Shown here: positions 44,971 through 53,662 of the stretch, one piece after another
How the letters are laid out: each line of letters opens with the position of its first letter
Position numbering within the stretch: position 1 is the stretch's first letter
From: SIG307 sp964609025
Lineage (GTDB): Bacteria > Bacillota > Clostridia > Lachnospirales > Lachnospiraceae
Length of the DNA: 64,000 nt
NCBI GenBank assembly: GCA_964609025.1
Contig: CAZSQM010000010.1
Coordinates: forward strand, 25,098-89,097
Reading direction: 5' to 3'
Notes under the pieces: model-generated
The model's database searches: none
What the model saw: the letters and a program-made list of their open reading frames with translations, nothing else
What the model was told of the DNA's origin: nothing
Position numbers and translations under genes: made by a program

Positions 44971-46626
44971 CTACCCTAAATCCTTAAATACCTGCCTCAC
45001 CAATGTCTCCACATTCACGGAATGCATGTACCCAAATGGAATCTGATTCTCTCTCACCAGCTTCACAAACTTTCCATATGTTCCATGACTCAAGTGGTCG
45101 GTAAAGAAATATACCATTTCTGCTCCTTCCACCAGTTTACTGTCGTTTGCCCTGGAAATATTGGCATCTAAATAACGCCAGTTCGGGAACTCTTTCTTCA
45201 ACTTGTTAATCCAATTGACATGTCCGCCTACAATGATAATGTTCTTCTCCGCAATAATACGCTTCATGTCCTCCAGTTTTTCCTCAGCAATAGCCGGAGC
45301 CTCCTGAGACAAGCTGTACACATAATTGCGGAGCGTAATCAGCTCATCCATATAATTTGCATTCTGAGCCCTTGCTTCCCGAGCCTCATTTAAGGCTGCC
45401 CGGTTCTGCTCATAGAGCTGACGAAAATGCTTGCTTTCCTCTTCCTTTTCTCGCAAACGACGACGCAACTCTTCAATTTCCTTTATGTAATCCTCTTCCT
45501 TTACATCCTTATCAGCTACAGGTGCTACATGAACCGGCTTTGCCTCCGTTTTTGCCTTCGGTGCATCCTTAACAACAATATTCTCCGGCTTAAACAAACA
45601 CTCTCCGATTCTGTTTAATTCCGGACCAGCTCCCATCATTTCCGTCAAATTCTCATCATAAATACTGCACACACTCACAACAGCATCAATACAATGCGCA
45701 ATCACGGAATACGTCTGAACCTCCTCAAAAGAGAATTCCTCCTTTGGATATGCACACTTTAACAAGGCCAGGGTCTGTGCCATAAGCTGTTCAACCCCCA
45801 TAAATTCCATATCACAACGATACAGGTACCCATCCGGATAACCATGCCTTTTCAGGCAAAAATCCGCAAACTGTTCTGTCTTCCAATATGTTTCAAACCC
45901 TTTACGCAACAGCTTCCTAGTATTCTCTGCTTGACCCATCCATGTTTCTATTTGGGCATAGCACTCTTGGTAAAGCCCCTCCGGAAAACAGAAAAAGTCT
46001 CGCTCCTTATCTTCGTCCCAATCCTTTCTTGCATCATTTAGCACCAGATATAAAAAGGAACAGCGTTCCTCCATTTCGATTCCAAAAAATTGGCACATTC
46101 CCATAATACGAGCAATGATGTAATAATCGCAGCCCAAATCCTCCGTTTCTGCCAACGAAAAAATCTCCGATACCGTGATTTTGTTAAACCGTTTCAGCTG
46201 CTTGTATTCCTTCTTGTGATAAGTCTTATACAGGCACTTCAGCAGCTCCACAGAATATGTATCTCCGGACTTTGCAGCATTATACATGATATTTAAGACC
46301 TTATTTCGCATAGAAGTATCCGGATTGCTTTGCTCCGGCTTATCATTTCCATATACAGCAAGGTCATGAAACTCTTTCAGCCTCGGGAAGTGATGTTGCA
46401 TAAAATCCCTGGAAATACTCCAAAAATCATACTCCATCGCCTCTGTAACAAATCCATCGATGAAATACTTGTCCGCCCCAATGGTATCCGGTGCCACTTT
46501 ACTCGTACGATTTTTCTTATCTTCCATGAAAAGAGACAGCATTTTCGGCGACATGCCGCCAAAAAGGTCATTCTCCTGTTCACATTCAATCTCATACTCA
46601 TCATCAAAAGGGAATCTCGTTTGCAT
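44971..46626 (-). CDS. DUF2325 domain-containing protein
   Basis: A 551-residue protein. The N-terminal two thirds are helical and unrecognised; a long coiled coil (about 385-440, EEDYIKEIEELRRRLREKEEESKHFRQL) leads to a C-terminal DUF2325 domain (about 460-551) with IIIVGGHVNWINKLKKEFPNWRYLDANIS and VYFFTDHLSHGTYGK. DUF2325 resembles a nucleotide-binding Rossmann domain; its role is unknown, though relatives occur in many Clostridia islands. AGGAG precedes the ATG. Confidence 0.88.
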   Translation of the reverse strand: MQTRFPFDDEYEIECEQENDLFGGMSPKMLSLFMEDKKNRTSKVAPDTIGADKYFIDGFVTEAMEYDFWSISRDFMQHHFPRLKEFHDLAVYGNDKPEQSNPDTSMRNKVLNIMYNAAKSGDTYSVELLKCLYKTYHKKEYKQLKRFNKITVSEIFSLAETEDLGCDYYIIARIMGMCQFFGIEMEERCSFLYLVLNDARKDWDEDKERDFFCFPEGLYQECYAQIETWMGQAENTRKLLRKGFETYWKTEQFADFCLKRHGYPDGYLYRCDMEFMGVEQLMAQTLALLKCAYPKEEFSFEEVQTYSVIAHCIDAVVSVCSIYDENLTEMMGAGPELNRIGECLFKPENIVVKDAPKAKTEAKPVHVAPVADKDVKEEDYIKEIEELRRRLREKEEESKHFRQLYEQNRAALNEAREARAQNANYMDELITLRNYVYSLSQEAPAIAEEKLEDMKRIIAEKNIIIVGGHVNWINKLKKEFPNWRYLDANISRANDSKLVEGAEMVYFFTDHLSHGTYGKFVKLVRENQIPFGYMHSVNVETLVRQVFKDLG

Positions 46627-46680
46627 TAGTCCGTCTCCTGTTGCTATAAATAAACTCTACTTTTCGTTACAATCCTTATC

Positions 46681-47115
46681 TCAATATGCTTTCAGTGTCC
46701 CCAGACACTTCTCAAACCGTTTCTCATCCTCTGTCGTTCGTTTTGCCGACCCTTTTATGTGGTTCTTACTGCTTTTCCGCTTCTTTTTTACCTCGTGTCG
46801 CTCCATTAGCAATCGATCAATATTCTCATTTGAATACCACCATCCGTTACTATGCATTGCTCTGGCGCCTTTTCCCAGGACCATTGCCGCCAAACCATAA
46901 TCGTGCGTAATCACAACATCATCCTTCCGGCATTCGTTCAGCAATGCAAAATCTACAGAATCAGCTCCTTTGTCGCATACCCGAACTTCGCCGTACTCCG
47001 AAGTCTTCATATGGCAGGTGTCCACAAACAGCAACACCTGCCAACCATTTTTCTCCGCGACAGCTTCAATCTTATCAACAGACGGACATGCATCCGCATC
47101 CACCAGTATCCTCAT
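46681..47115 (-). CDS. YaiI/YqxD family protein (UPF0178)
   Basis: A 144-residue PIN-like protein with MRILVDADACP, VVITHDYGLAAMVL and the C-terminal basic segment KGSAKRTTEDEKRFEK, the marks of UPF0178. The conserved Asp residues suggest a metal-dependent nuclease fold, but activity is unproven. GAGGAGG precedes the ATG. It follows the SWIM remnant by 12 bases. Confidence 0.93.
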   Translation of the reverse strand: MRILVDADACPSVDKIEAVAEKNGWQVLLFVDTCHMKTSEYGEVRVCDKGADSVDFALLNECRKDDVVITHDYGLAAMVLGKGARAMHSNGWWYSNENIDRLLMERHEVKKKRKSSKNHIKGSAKRTTEDEKRFEKCLGTLKAY

Positions 47116-47126
47116 AGCCTACCTCC

Positions 47127-47847
47127 TCACACAAAGCTAAGGCAACCTTCCTTCTTCCCATCTACCACAAAATGAAACAGCGTATCCTTGGCCACTGCCG
47201 CAAAGTATCTTCCGGTCTCAAATCGTGCTTTGTAATTTTCAACTACATAATCCAATGTTTCCCGCAGTTGCAGCATCGTTGCCACCTCATGCTTACAGTT
47301 GCAGGTACAGATACTTCACCTGATTATTTCTGTAATACTCTACGCCACGCTCCACAATTTCCTGCTTCACATTCATGCCCTTCAGTTCATACAGAAGGAA
47401 ACTTTCCTCGTCAGTTCCCGAAATCAGTTCCTCTTCCTCCGGCGTCGGAGCTACAAACCATCTTACGACCTTCTCCTTCGGAAGCGTCACCGGTTCAAAG
47501 GTCACCATATGCGTACCGGCCATAAAGAACTGTCCGTGGACCTCCGTATCAGCCACAGCAACTACCTTCTCGTAATCCGAAACCTTAATCTTAAAGTTAT
47601 ACTGCACTTCGCGCACATAGCCACGGAGTCCTTCCAGTTTTCCGCTGACATACACCAAATCACCGCACTGCAAATCAAAGCGGTCGTTATAGTACGTCAA
47701 TGTCATTCCCCTGTCCGGAATATGTACACATACCAGAGATTTTCTCGGAACCAAGGTTCTGCTTTCATTAACGATTTTATCATATTCCGCCCCTTTTGTG
47801 TACTCCTGTTCCACCTCACCCATTGCGAATCCGATTTTGTGCTTCAT
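47127..47847 (-). pseudogene. SWIM zinc-finger protein, internally deleted and frameshifted
   Basis: From ATG 47847 (AAAGGAG upstream) the frame runs through KHKIGFAMGEVEQEYTKG and VVRWFVAPTPEEEE to EYYRNNQV and stops at 47293. In another frame the sequence continues directly: CTCNCKHEVATMLQLRETLDYVVENY ... DGKKEGCLSFV, ending in TGA at 47127-47129. This is the C-terminal half of the SWIM protein, with CxC and CxH but too short between them. A deletion at about 47300 removed 30 or more residues and shifted the frame. Confidence 0.8.
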
Positions 47848-47884
47848 AAGAACACACTCCTTTCCACTATCCAAGATATATCTC

Positions 47885-48073
47885 CTAATTAAACAACCAC
47901 ATTACAAAAAGGATAACAAAACCAAGTAGCGGGCATACCCCCATAACAATTGCAAGTAACACTGTTTTCCACCAATCCGAAGAAGGTCCGGACACTCTGC
48001 TCGAATTTGCCAGTCGATAATCCATATAACTGTCTGCCGCATCATACTTTCCGTTTTTGTTCCAATCATTCAT
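47885..48073 (-). CDS. Small membrane protein with an EF-hand-like loop
   Basis: A 62-residue protein starting at ATG 48073 after GGAGGG. It begins MNDWNKNGKYDAADSYMDYRL, where D-x-N-x-N-G-x-x-D-x-x-D matches a calcium-binding EF-hand/dockerin loop, followed by a Ser-rich stretch and one membrane helix (VLLAIVMGVCPLLGFVILFVMWLF). Function unknown. It has the same upstream promoter module as the gene at 44126-44335. Confidence 0.65.
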   Translation of the reverse strand: MNDWNKNGKYDAADSYMDYRLANSSRVSGPSSDWWKTVLLAIVMGVCPLLGFVILFVMWLFN

Positions 48074-48090
48074 ATGTATCCCTCCGTTCA

Positions 48091-48171
48091 AAAAAAAATA
48101 AGAACCTCGACAAGAAGCTTTTTCTTATCTTGGTTCTTATTATACGCAAGCAAAGTCCAATAAAACGGACT
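48091..48171 (-). promoter_or_regulatory. Promoter/palindrome/hairpin module, copy 2
   Basis: Read on minus: palindrome AGTCCGTTTTATTGGACT (48171-48154), then TATAAT (48144-48139), then inverted repeat AATAAGAACC/GGTTCTTATT followed by nine T (48141-48091), and then the ribosome binding site of the small membrane protein. Related in sequence and order to 44355-44433. Confidence 0.65.
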
Positions 48172-48242
48172 TGTCTTTTGTTTCAGGACTTCACCGACAA
48201 CCTGCTCACAGGCTTCACCTATTTATTACTTTTTTTATTCTG

Positions 48243-49499
48243 CTATTCCAATGAATCTGCATTTAGTAAAAAATCATATACATTCATCATCAGGATTCCA
48301 TCCTCATTATAAAAAGGCTTCGGAGTATCTGATGTAATAACAATTTTTTTAAAGGAATCCCTAATCTTCGAAAAAGGGCGAAGCTCCTGTTCCAGTTTTT
48401 CCGCTGTACCAAGCATATATGCAGATTGAATATAATACCTCTTAGAGCCCTTATTGCAAATAAAATCAACTTCCAATTGTTTTTTTACCGGCTTCCCTTC
48501 CTTACCATTTTCCACAATTGTAAGATTCCCTACATCCACGCGAAATCCTCGCATCCTAAGTTCATTATATATCACATTTTCCATCGAATGCGTTACTTCC
48601 ATCTGCCTGTAATTGATTCGTGAATTTCGAAGCCCCATATCCATAAAATAATACTTTAACGGTGTTCCGATATAGGACTTTCCCTTAATGTCATATCGAT
48701 TCGCTTCTTCAATCAAGAACGCATCTTCCAAATACTCAATATATTTTGTGATAGTGGTGGCCGTTATTTTTGATTTACTTACACTCTTAAATGTCTTTTG
48801 CAGCTTATTCGGATTTGTTAACGAACCAATTGCAGATGAAAGTACATCCAATAAAGATTCCATCTCTCCTACATTTCTGATTTTGTTTCGTTTCACAATA
48901 TCGCTTAAATACGTTTCCTTAAATAGATTGTCCAAAAGAGCAATTTTCTGTTCATCAGTCTCAGCTAAAACTACAAGCGGAATTCCTCCGTAAGTGACAT
49001 ATTCATTCCAACCGTCATACCGATTCCCGTCATATACGGTCATAAATTCAGAGAAGCTCAAAGGATACATATGAACCTCATCTCCTCTTCCGCCAAATTC
49101 AGTTGCTATATCTCTTGAAAGAAACCTTGCATTACTTCCGGTTACATAAACATCACAATTCTTTTTATCCGCCAATCCATTCAAAACGCTTACAAATTCA
49201 TCCAGCAGCTGTACTTCATCTAAAAGAAAGTAATACTTTTCTTCATCCTTAAGTTGTTCCTTTGCCCAAGGGTAAAAGACCTTCGGATTTCGATATTCTA
49301 TATTATCAAATAAGTCAAACGCCATCTCGATAATATGGCTTTCTTCTACTCCACTCTCTATCAGGTGCTTTTTAAATAAAGTACGAAGTAAATATGATTT
49401 CCCGCATCTTCTGATTCCCGTTACAACCTTAATCAAGCCATTGCCTTTACGGTTTATCAGTTGTTCCAGATAATAATCTCTTTTGATTTCTTTTTCCAT
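48243..49499 (-). CDS. ATP-binding protein with AAA_14 and DUF4143 domains
   Basis: A 418-residue protein. Walker A GIRRCGKS near residue 28-35 (TGIRRCGKSYLL), Walker B YYFLDEVQ about 92-99, and VTGSNARFLSRD (sensor 1). DUF4143 occupies the C-terminal half, ending in a PD-(D/E)XK-like LEVDFIC and YYIQSAY strand pair. These ATPases are common in Clostridia and Bacteroidetes; substrate unknown. AGGAG precedes the ATG. Intact, in the decayed stretch. Confidence 0.92.
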   Translation of the reverse strand: MEKEIKRDYYLEQLINRKGNGLIKVVTGIRRCGKSYLLRTLFKKHLIESGVEESHIIEMAFDLFDNIEYRNPKVFYPWAKEQLKDEEKYYFLLDEVQLLDEFVSVLNGLADKKNCDVYVTGSNARFLSRDIATEFGGRGDEVHMYPLSFSEFMTVYDGNRYDGWNEYVTYGGIPLVVLAETDEQKIALLDNLFKETYLSDIVKRNKIRNVGEMESLLDVLSSAIGSLTNPNKLQKTFKSVSKSKITATTITKYIEYLEDAFLIEEANRYDIKGKSYIGTPLKYYFMDMGLRNSRINYRQMEVTHSMENVIYNELRMRGFRVDVGNLTIVENGKEGKPVKKQLEVDFICNKGSKRYYIQSAYMLGTAEKLEQELRPFSKIRDSFKKIVITSDTPKPFYNEDGILMMNVYDFLLNADSLE

Positions 49500-49766
49500 A
49501 CCGACCGCTCCTATAAGATATTTTAGTTAGTTTTTCCCTAAATTTCTTATAGTATACCCCACCTCGTTCTTTTTTTCAAGACTTCTGGAAGATATTTCGG
49601 TTAGTCTTAACCGAAATATCTTCTTTTGCGTCAACCATAAGAACCGGCATAATTCTGCTTTCCGGCGTGACCGGCAACAACCGTCATAATTGCTCGCTCC
49701 TTATAACTGCTTTAGTTTTTGAAACAAAACACTCTTTCAATCACATCTTATTTCAATTTATCGTGA
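49500..49766. other. Intergenic DNA between the AAA_14 gene and the Fic remnant
   Basis: About 270 bases. It must hold the AAA_14 gene's promoter. An inverted repeat (AAGATATTTCGGTTAG / CTTAACCGAAATATCTT, about 49590-49622) suggests a terminator or operator. Nothing else is seen. Confidence 0.4.
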
Positions 49767-49904
49767 CTTTTTGAAATAAGAGTATCCGCTACCGCAGTAA
49801 AAAAACTTACAGAACTCGGTATTTTAAAAGAAACCACCAATGCAGCAAGAAACCGGGGATTCGCCTACGAGGATTACTTGGATATTCTGTGTGAAGGCAC
49901 CTGA
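49767..49904 (+). pseudogene. Fic family protein, C-terminal remnant
   Basis: A 45-codon frame reading VSATAVKKLTELGILKETTN and RGFAYEDYLDILCEGT then TGA. It matches the winged-helix C-terminus of Fic/DUF4172-type proteins (TVxKALKxLxxLGILKE). Nothing of the Fic catalytic domain remains upstream. It is on the plus strand, unlike its neighbours. Confidence 0.75.
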
Positions 49905-49987
49905 TAGCAACTCCACAGCCTCAAACTCCGCCCTATTGTAGTGGAAGGAGCCGTCGCATCAGAGACGCGGCGGCTCGGGCGTGGCGA

Positions 49988-50228
49988 GCTCTTGCGATGA
50001 TAAAACACTGTTCTAAAAAAGTTGCGGATAACTCACCTGTTTTTTGAATTTGTCCGAAGGACCGCGTTTTAGCGGATTCGAAATCGCCTCTTAAAACAGC
50101 TTAGGCGCGAGGCCTCACCCGAGCGGCTTCGCTGTTCTTAGAGGAAGTTCGACGAAGCGTTGCGCTTTGAAAAAAACAAGTGAGTTATCCGCAACTTTTT
50201 TATTAACATATCCTCTAATCGCAAGAGC
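49988..50228. repeat. Nested inverted repeat, element C (about 241 bases)
   Basis: Outer arms GCTCTTGCGAT / ATCGCAAGAGC (49988-49998 and 50218-50228). Inside lies a perfect 22-base inverted pair at 50015-50036 and 50180-50201 (GTTGCGGATAACTCAC core), and in the centre CCTCT..AACAGC / GCTGTT..AGAGG. No gene. Its sequence is not related to palindromes A and B. A further GC-rich hairpin (about 49945-49975) precedes it. Confidence 0.8.
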
Positions 50229-50261
50229 GGGGCTGACGCATTTCATTCATGCGACAGCCCC
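50229..50261. terminator. Hairpin of the GGGGC...CATTTCATT...GCCCC type, copy 2
   Basis: GGGGCTG(A)CGCAT, TTCATTC, ATGCG(A)CAGCCCC, ten bases beyond the chemoreceptor stop on the minus strand. Near-identical to 3916-3947. Probably the terminator of the chemoreceptor gene. Confidence 0.6.
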
Positions 50262-50271
50262 ATAGGCAAAT

Positions 50272-52326
50272 TTACTTATATTCCGAAAAACGCTCTACAA
50301 TCTCATGAATCGATACCGCGTTTTCCTTATTCTTATTCACAATCACCGCCATCTCTTCCGTGGTCTGCGTTGTCTGCTCTGCTTTTTGAATCACTTCTTC
50401 ACTGCTGACCGCATGCTCATCCGGAACATTCTGAACCTCCGAAATCTGAGTATGAATGGTTTCTACCGCTCCTACAAAGGTAGTGGCGGACCGGTCGATT
50501 TCCGAAATAATCATCTGAATCTCTTCTATGGACTCATAATAATCGTTGGTTGCCGTCGCAAGTGTTTCAAACAAAGACTGCACATCTGTCCGGAGGAAGG
50601 AAATAATATCATCAAAGCATGCCTTAACCTTTGTAATATTTGATTTTGTTTCATTACAGATACTCTGGATTTCCGTAGCGGTACGGGAAGAACTATTTGC
50701 CAGATTCCCGATTTCTCCCGCAACTACCGCAAAGCCCTTACCGGCCTCCCCCGCATGCGCCGCTTCAATGGAGGCATTGAGAGAAAGCAGGTTGGTCTGG
50801 CTTGTAATTTCCAAAATCTGATTCGCCATCTCGTCAATACGCATCAGTGACTGCAAATTTTCCAATGCTCCTTCGATTGCTCTTTGATTGTCCGCAACCT
50901 GTTCCTTTGTTTTTACCAGGGACGCGTCCACAATTCCCTGAAGGTCGCTTACCTTTACCAGAAGCGTATCGCTCTGCGCCCTTCCTTCATGAATCTTACT
51001 CTCCACATGCGATACAATGCCCGCTATTTCTTCTACCTTATCATCTACATGCGTAATCGTTCTCGAGATTAATTCGGTGTGATTGGCAAACTGTGCCGTC
51101 GCTTCCGAGTTTTCCGCCACACAATCCAAAAGGACTTCGGAGGATGCCGTCATCTTCCCCGCGGAATCCGTGAGAGAATCGGAACAGCGTTCCAATGTCT
51201 GCACCATATTGCGGAAAGAATCATACAAAGAATTTAACGCCGTGGCAATCTGTCCGATTTCACTCTTTTTATTCATATAAGAATCCAGCTTATGATCCTG
51301 CTGCAAATTCAGATTTTTCAACCGGTTAATCGAATCGGTAACATATTGTAACGGTCTGGTGTTCGCCTTAATCAGAAACCAGCACATCATAATAATCAGC
51401 ACGATAACAGCAATACATATCGCACCCAATACCTTGAGATTTGTATTTGCCGTATAATAAATGTTTTCCTCACTGTCATAAGACACTACTGCCCATCCGT
51501 ATTCCCTGATATATTCGTAGCATGCGATTGATTTTTTATCTTCCGCATTGATATACTCCACTTCACCGCTCGCTTTACTCTCATCTTTCCGGATTTCTTC
51601 CATGACACGCAACAACATGGTATCTGTTTTTCCGGTTGCCGCCGAAGATACTTCGTCATTAAAAATACGCATTCCGGTTTCCACGTTAATCATCGAATAC
51701 TTATTTGTTGCATTCTCGTCATTTTTCACGGAATCCAGTAAAGCCTTCAGTTCCTCGGCAAAAGGACCGCCTCCCACAAATCCGAGAACCGTTGTTCCGT
51801 CCGTATCATATACCGGACAATACATTGATAATGTCCGTTCCCCGGATACCGGAGAAACAGCAATTCCCATATTGTAGACGGTTCCTGCCTGTATCATCCC
51901 ATCCTGTAATTCCTTCAGTCTTGTCCCCTGGCGTGTCGTAATTCCTACCGCTTTCGGATCGGAATGCGCAAGAACATGTGTGTTCCACTCTCCTACATAA
52001 AGACCCTCCCACCGGTTCAGTCCCGCATAATACTTTTCCGTATATGCCTGGGCTTCCTTCTGCTTTTTGGCATCTTTCGGGTTTTTCAAAAGCTCGACAA
52101 TCACATCCGCCTTACTGAATTCCATCAATAAATCCTCCTGATGCGAAACATACTCTTCAATCAACTTTGTCTGTGCATGCAGGGATGCTTCCATCTGATT
52201 CATTTCGGATTTTCTTGTCATTTTGTTCATACTGCTTCCTGCCGTTAAGTACAGCAGGGTAATACAAAAAACAATTACCGTTGCTATCACTAACGTCAGT
52301 TTCGTACTCATCTTTTGATTCTTCAT
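50272..52326 (-). CDS. Methyl-accepting chemotaxis protein (Cache sensor)
   Basis: A 684-residue chemoreceptor. A membrane helix (about 10-30), a periplasmic-type dCache domain (about 40-285, with LYVGEWNTHVLAHSDPKAVG and TVYNMGIAVSPVSGERTL), a second helix (about 297-320), HAMP (to about 375), and a methylation/signalling coiled coil with the hairpin tip GEIGNLANSSSRT. It senses a small molecule outside the cell and signals to CheA. Ligand not known. GAGGGGG precedes the ATG. It lies downstream of the alcohol dehydrogenase gene. Confidence 0.95.
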   Translation of the reverse strand: MKNQKMSTKLTLVIATVIVFCITLLYLTAGSSMNKMTRKSEMNQMEASLHAQTKLIEEYVSHQEDLLMEFSKADVIVELLKNPKDAKKQKEAQAYTEKYYAGLNRWEGLYVGEWNTHVLAHSDPKAVGITTRQGTRLKELQDGMIQAGTVYNMGIAVSPVSGERTLSMYCPVYDTDGTTVLGFVGGGPFAEELKALLDSVKNDENATNKYSMINVETGMRIFNDEVSSAATGKTDTMLLRVMEEIRKDESKASGEVEYINAEDKKSIACYEYIREYGWAVVSYDSEENIYYTANTNLKVLGAICIAVIVLIIMMCWFLIKANTRPLQYVTDSINRLKNLNLQQDHKLDSYMNKKSEIGQIATALNSLYDSFRNMVQTLERCSDSLTDSAGKMTASSEVLLDCVAENSEATAQFANHTELISRTITHVDDKVEEIAGIVSHVESKIHEGRAQSDTLLVKVSDLQGIVDASLVKTKEQVADNQRAIEGALENLQSLMRIDEMANQILEITSQTNLLSLNASIEAAHAGEAGKGFAVVAGEIGNLANSSSRTATEIQSICNETKSNITKVKACFDDIISFLRTDVQSLFETLATATNDYYESIEEIQMIISEIDRSATTFVGAVETIHTQISEVQNVPDEHAVSSEEVIQKAEQTTQTTEEMAVIVNKNKENAVSIHEIVERFSEYK

Positions 52327-52424
52327 ACAAATTCCCCCTCTGTGTAACTATAATCGCTGAGTGCGAAATGCGCTGCTTGCAAAGCAAGCCTTTCAATGCG
52401 CATTTCTGCGATTCGCCGGAGGTG

Positions 52425-52462
52425 TTCTAAGGAAACACAATATAATCCGTGTTTCCTTAGAA
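52425..52462 (-). terminator. Hairpin overlapping the alcohol dehydrogenase stop codon
   Basis: Perfect 14-bp stem TTCTAAGGAAACAC / GTGTTTCCTTAGAA with a ten-base loop. On minus the last codon and TAA stop of the dehydrogenase gene form the start of the stem. No T run follows, so it may act as an mRNA-end stabiliser rather than a terminator. Confidence 0.5.
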
Positions 52463-53641
52463 CGCCTTGTAATACAGCATCTCAATATCGGTTACCGTAG
52501 AGCATCTCGGGTTAACGGCAATATTGCCGCTTTTACAAGCATCGGTTGCCATAAAGCTTACCATCTTCTCCAACTCTTCCCTTGTTATATTCTCTTTTCC
52601 TTTTACAGCATGAACGGCTGCCAGAATACCGTCCGGAATCCCGATATCCTTTAACAGCGCCTTGATAGCCTCCACCAGCATCAAAGGTTCAAAGTCATCG
52701 GAAGTCTTTTTGACAGGACTGATGGCATTAAATATTTTCAGATATTTCCCGTGGTCGGCGATTGCGTTATATTCGGCAATTACAGGCAGCAGTACCGCAT
52801 TCGCCACACCGTGAGGCACATCAAAGCAGGCGCTGATCGGATGGCTCATGGCATGGACGTTACCAAGTCTTGCATAGGAAAAGGCAATCCCCGCAAACAG
52901 GGAACCGGTGAGCATATTCTCCGCTGCCTCAATATCCTTTCTGTTTGCCACAAAACGCCGGATGGAGGAGCCGATCAGTTCCATGGCTTTCTCGCTCATA
53001 GCATCCGAAAAAGGAGAGGCAGCCAGTGATACATAGGCCTCCTGTGCATGAATAAACGCATCAATACCGCAGGCTGCCGCCACTGCGGCGGGAGTTGTGG
53101 TAATCAGTTCCGGATCCAAAATTGCATATTCCGGCAAAAGCTCATAGCTGAACACCGTCAGCTTATAATTCCTGCTGTGGTCGGTGATAACGGAAAACGC
53201 CGTAACCTCGGAGCCGGTTCCTGCGGTAGTAGGTATGGCAATCATCGGAATGACCTTGCCGGGAACCTTATGCGCCCCCTCGTATTCCGTAATGCTTCCG
53301 CCGTATTTTGCCACCACGGCAACCGCTTTTGCCACATCCATAGGGGAACCGCCCCCCAGAGCAACAATGAAGTCTGCTCCGGAGTTTTTGTATGCCTCGG
53401 CGGCTTTCTCTACGGTCGTGACGGAGGGATTTGCCTCGATCTCCGTGAAAGAATCCGCTTGTATTCCCGCTTTTTCCAGGTATCCGATTGCCCTGTCAAC
53501 AATGCCGTGTTTAGAAAGGCTGGGACCCGATATGATAAATGCATGTTTTTCTCCAAGCTCCGCAGCCACCTGAGAGAGTTCGGAAAAGGTACCCCGGCCG
53601 ACGATTATATTCTGAGGAACAGAAAAAGAAAAACGATTCAT
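52457..53641 (-). CDS. Iron-containing alcohol dehydrogenase
   Basis: A 394-residue group III alcohol dehydrogenase. The NAD-binding GGGSPMD is at 96-102. Metal ligands Asp194, His198, His263 and His277 lie in GIDAFIHAQEAY and NVHAMSHPISACFDVPHG. It would reduce an aldehyde or oxidise an alcohol with NAD(H). Next to a class III aminotransferase it most likely reduces the semialdehyde made by that enzyme (4-hydroxybutyrate, 5-hydroxyvalerate, 3-hydroxypropionate or sulfoacetaldehyde type). GGAGGG precedes the ATG. Confidence 0.93.
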   Translation of the reverse strand: MNRFSFSVPQNIIVGRGTFSELSQVAAELGEKHAFIISGPSLSKHGIVDRAIGYLEKAGIQADSFTEIEANPSVTTVEKAAEAYKNSGADFIVALGGGSPMDVAKAVAVVAKYGGSITEYEGAHKVPGKVIPMIAIPTTAGTGSEVTAFSVITDHSRNYKLTVFSYELLPEYAILDPELITTTPAAVAAACGIDAFIHAQEAYVSLAASPFSDAMSEKAMELIGSSIRRFVANRKDIEAAENMLTGSLFAGIAFSYARLGNVHAMSHPISACFDVPHGVANAVLLPVIAEYNAIADHGKYLKIFNAISPVKKTSDDFEPLMLVEAIKALLKDIGIPDGILAAVHAVKGKENITREELEKMVSFMATDACKSGNIAVNPRCSTVTDIEMLYYKAF

Positions 53642-53662
53642 AGTAACCCTCCGATTTCTGTT

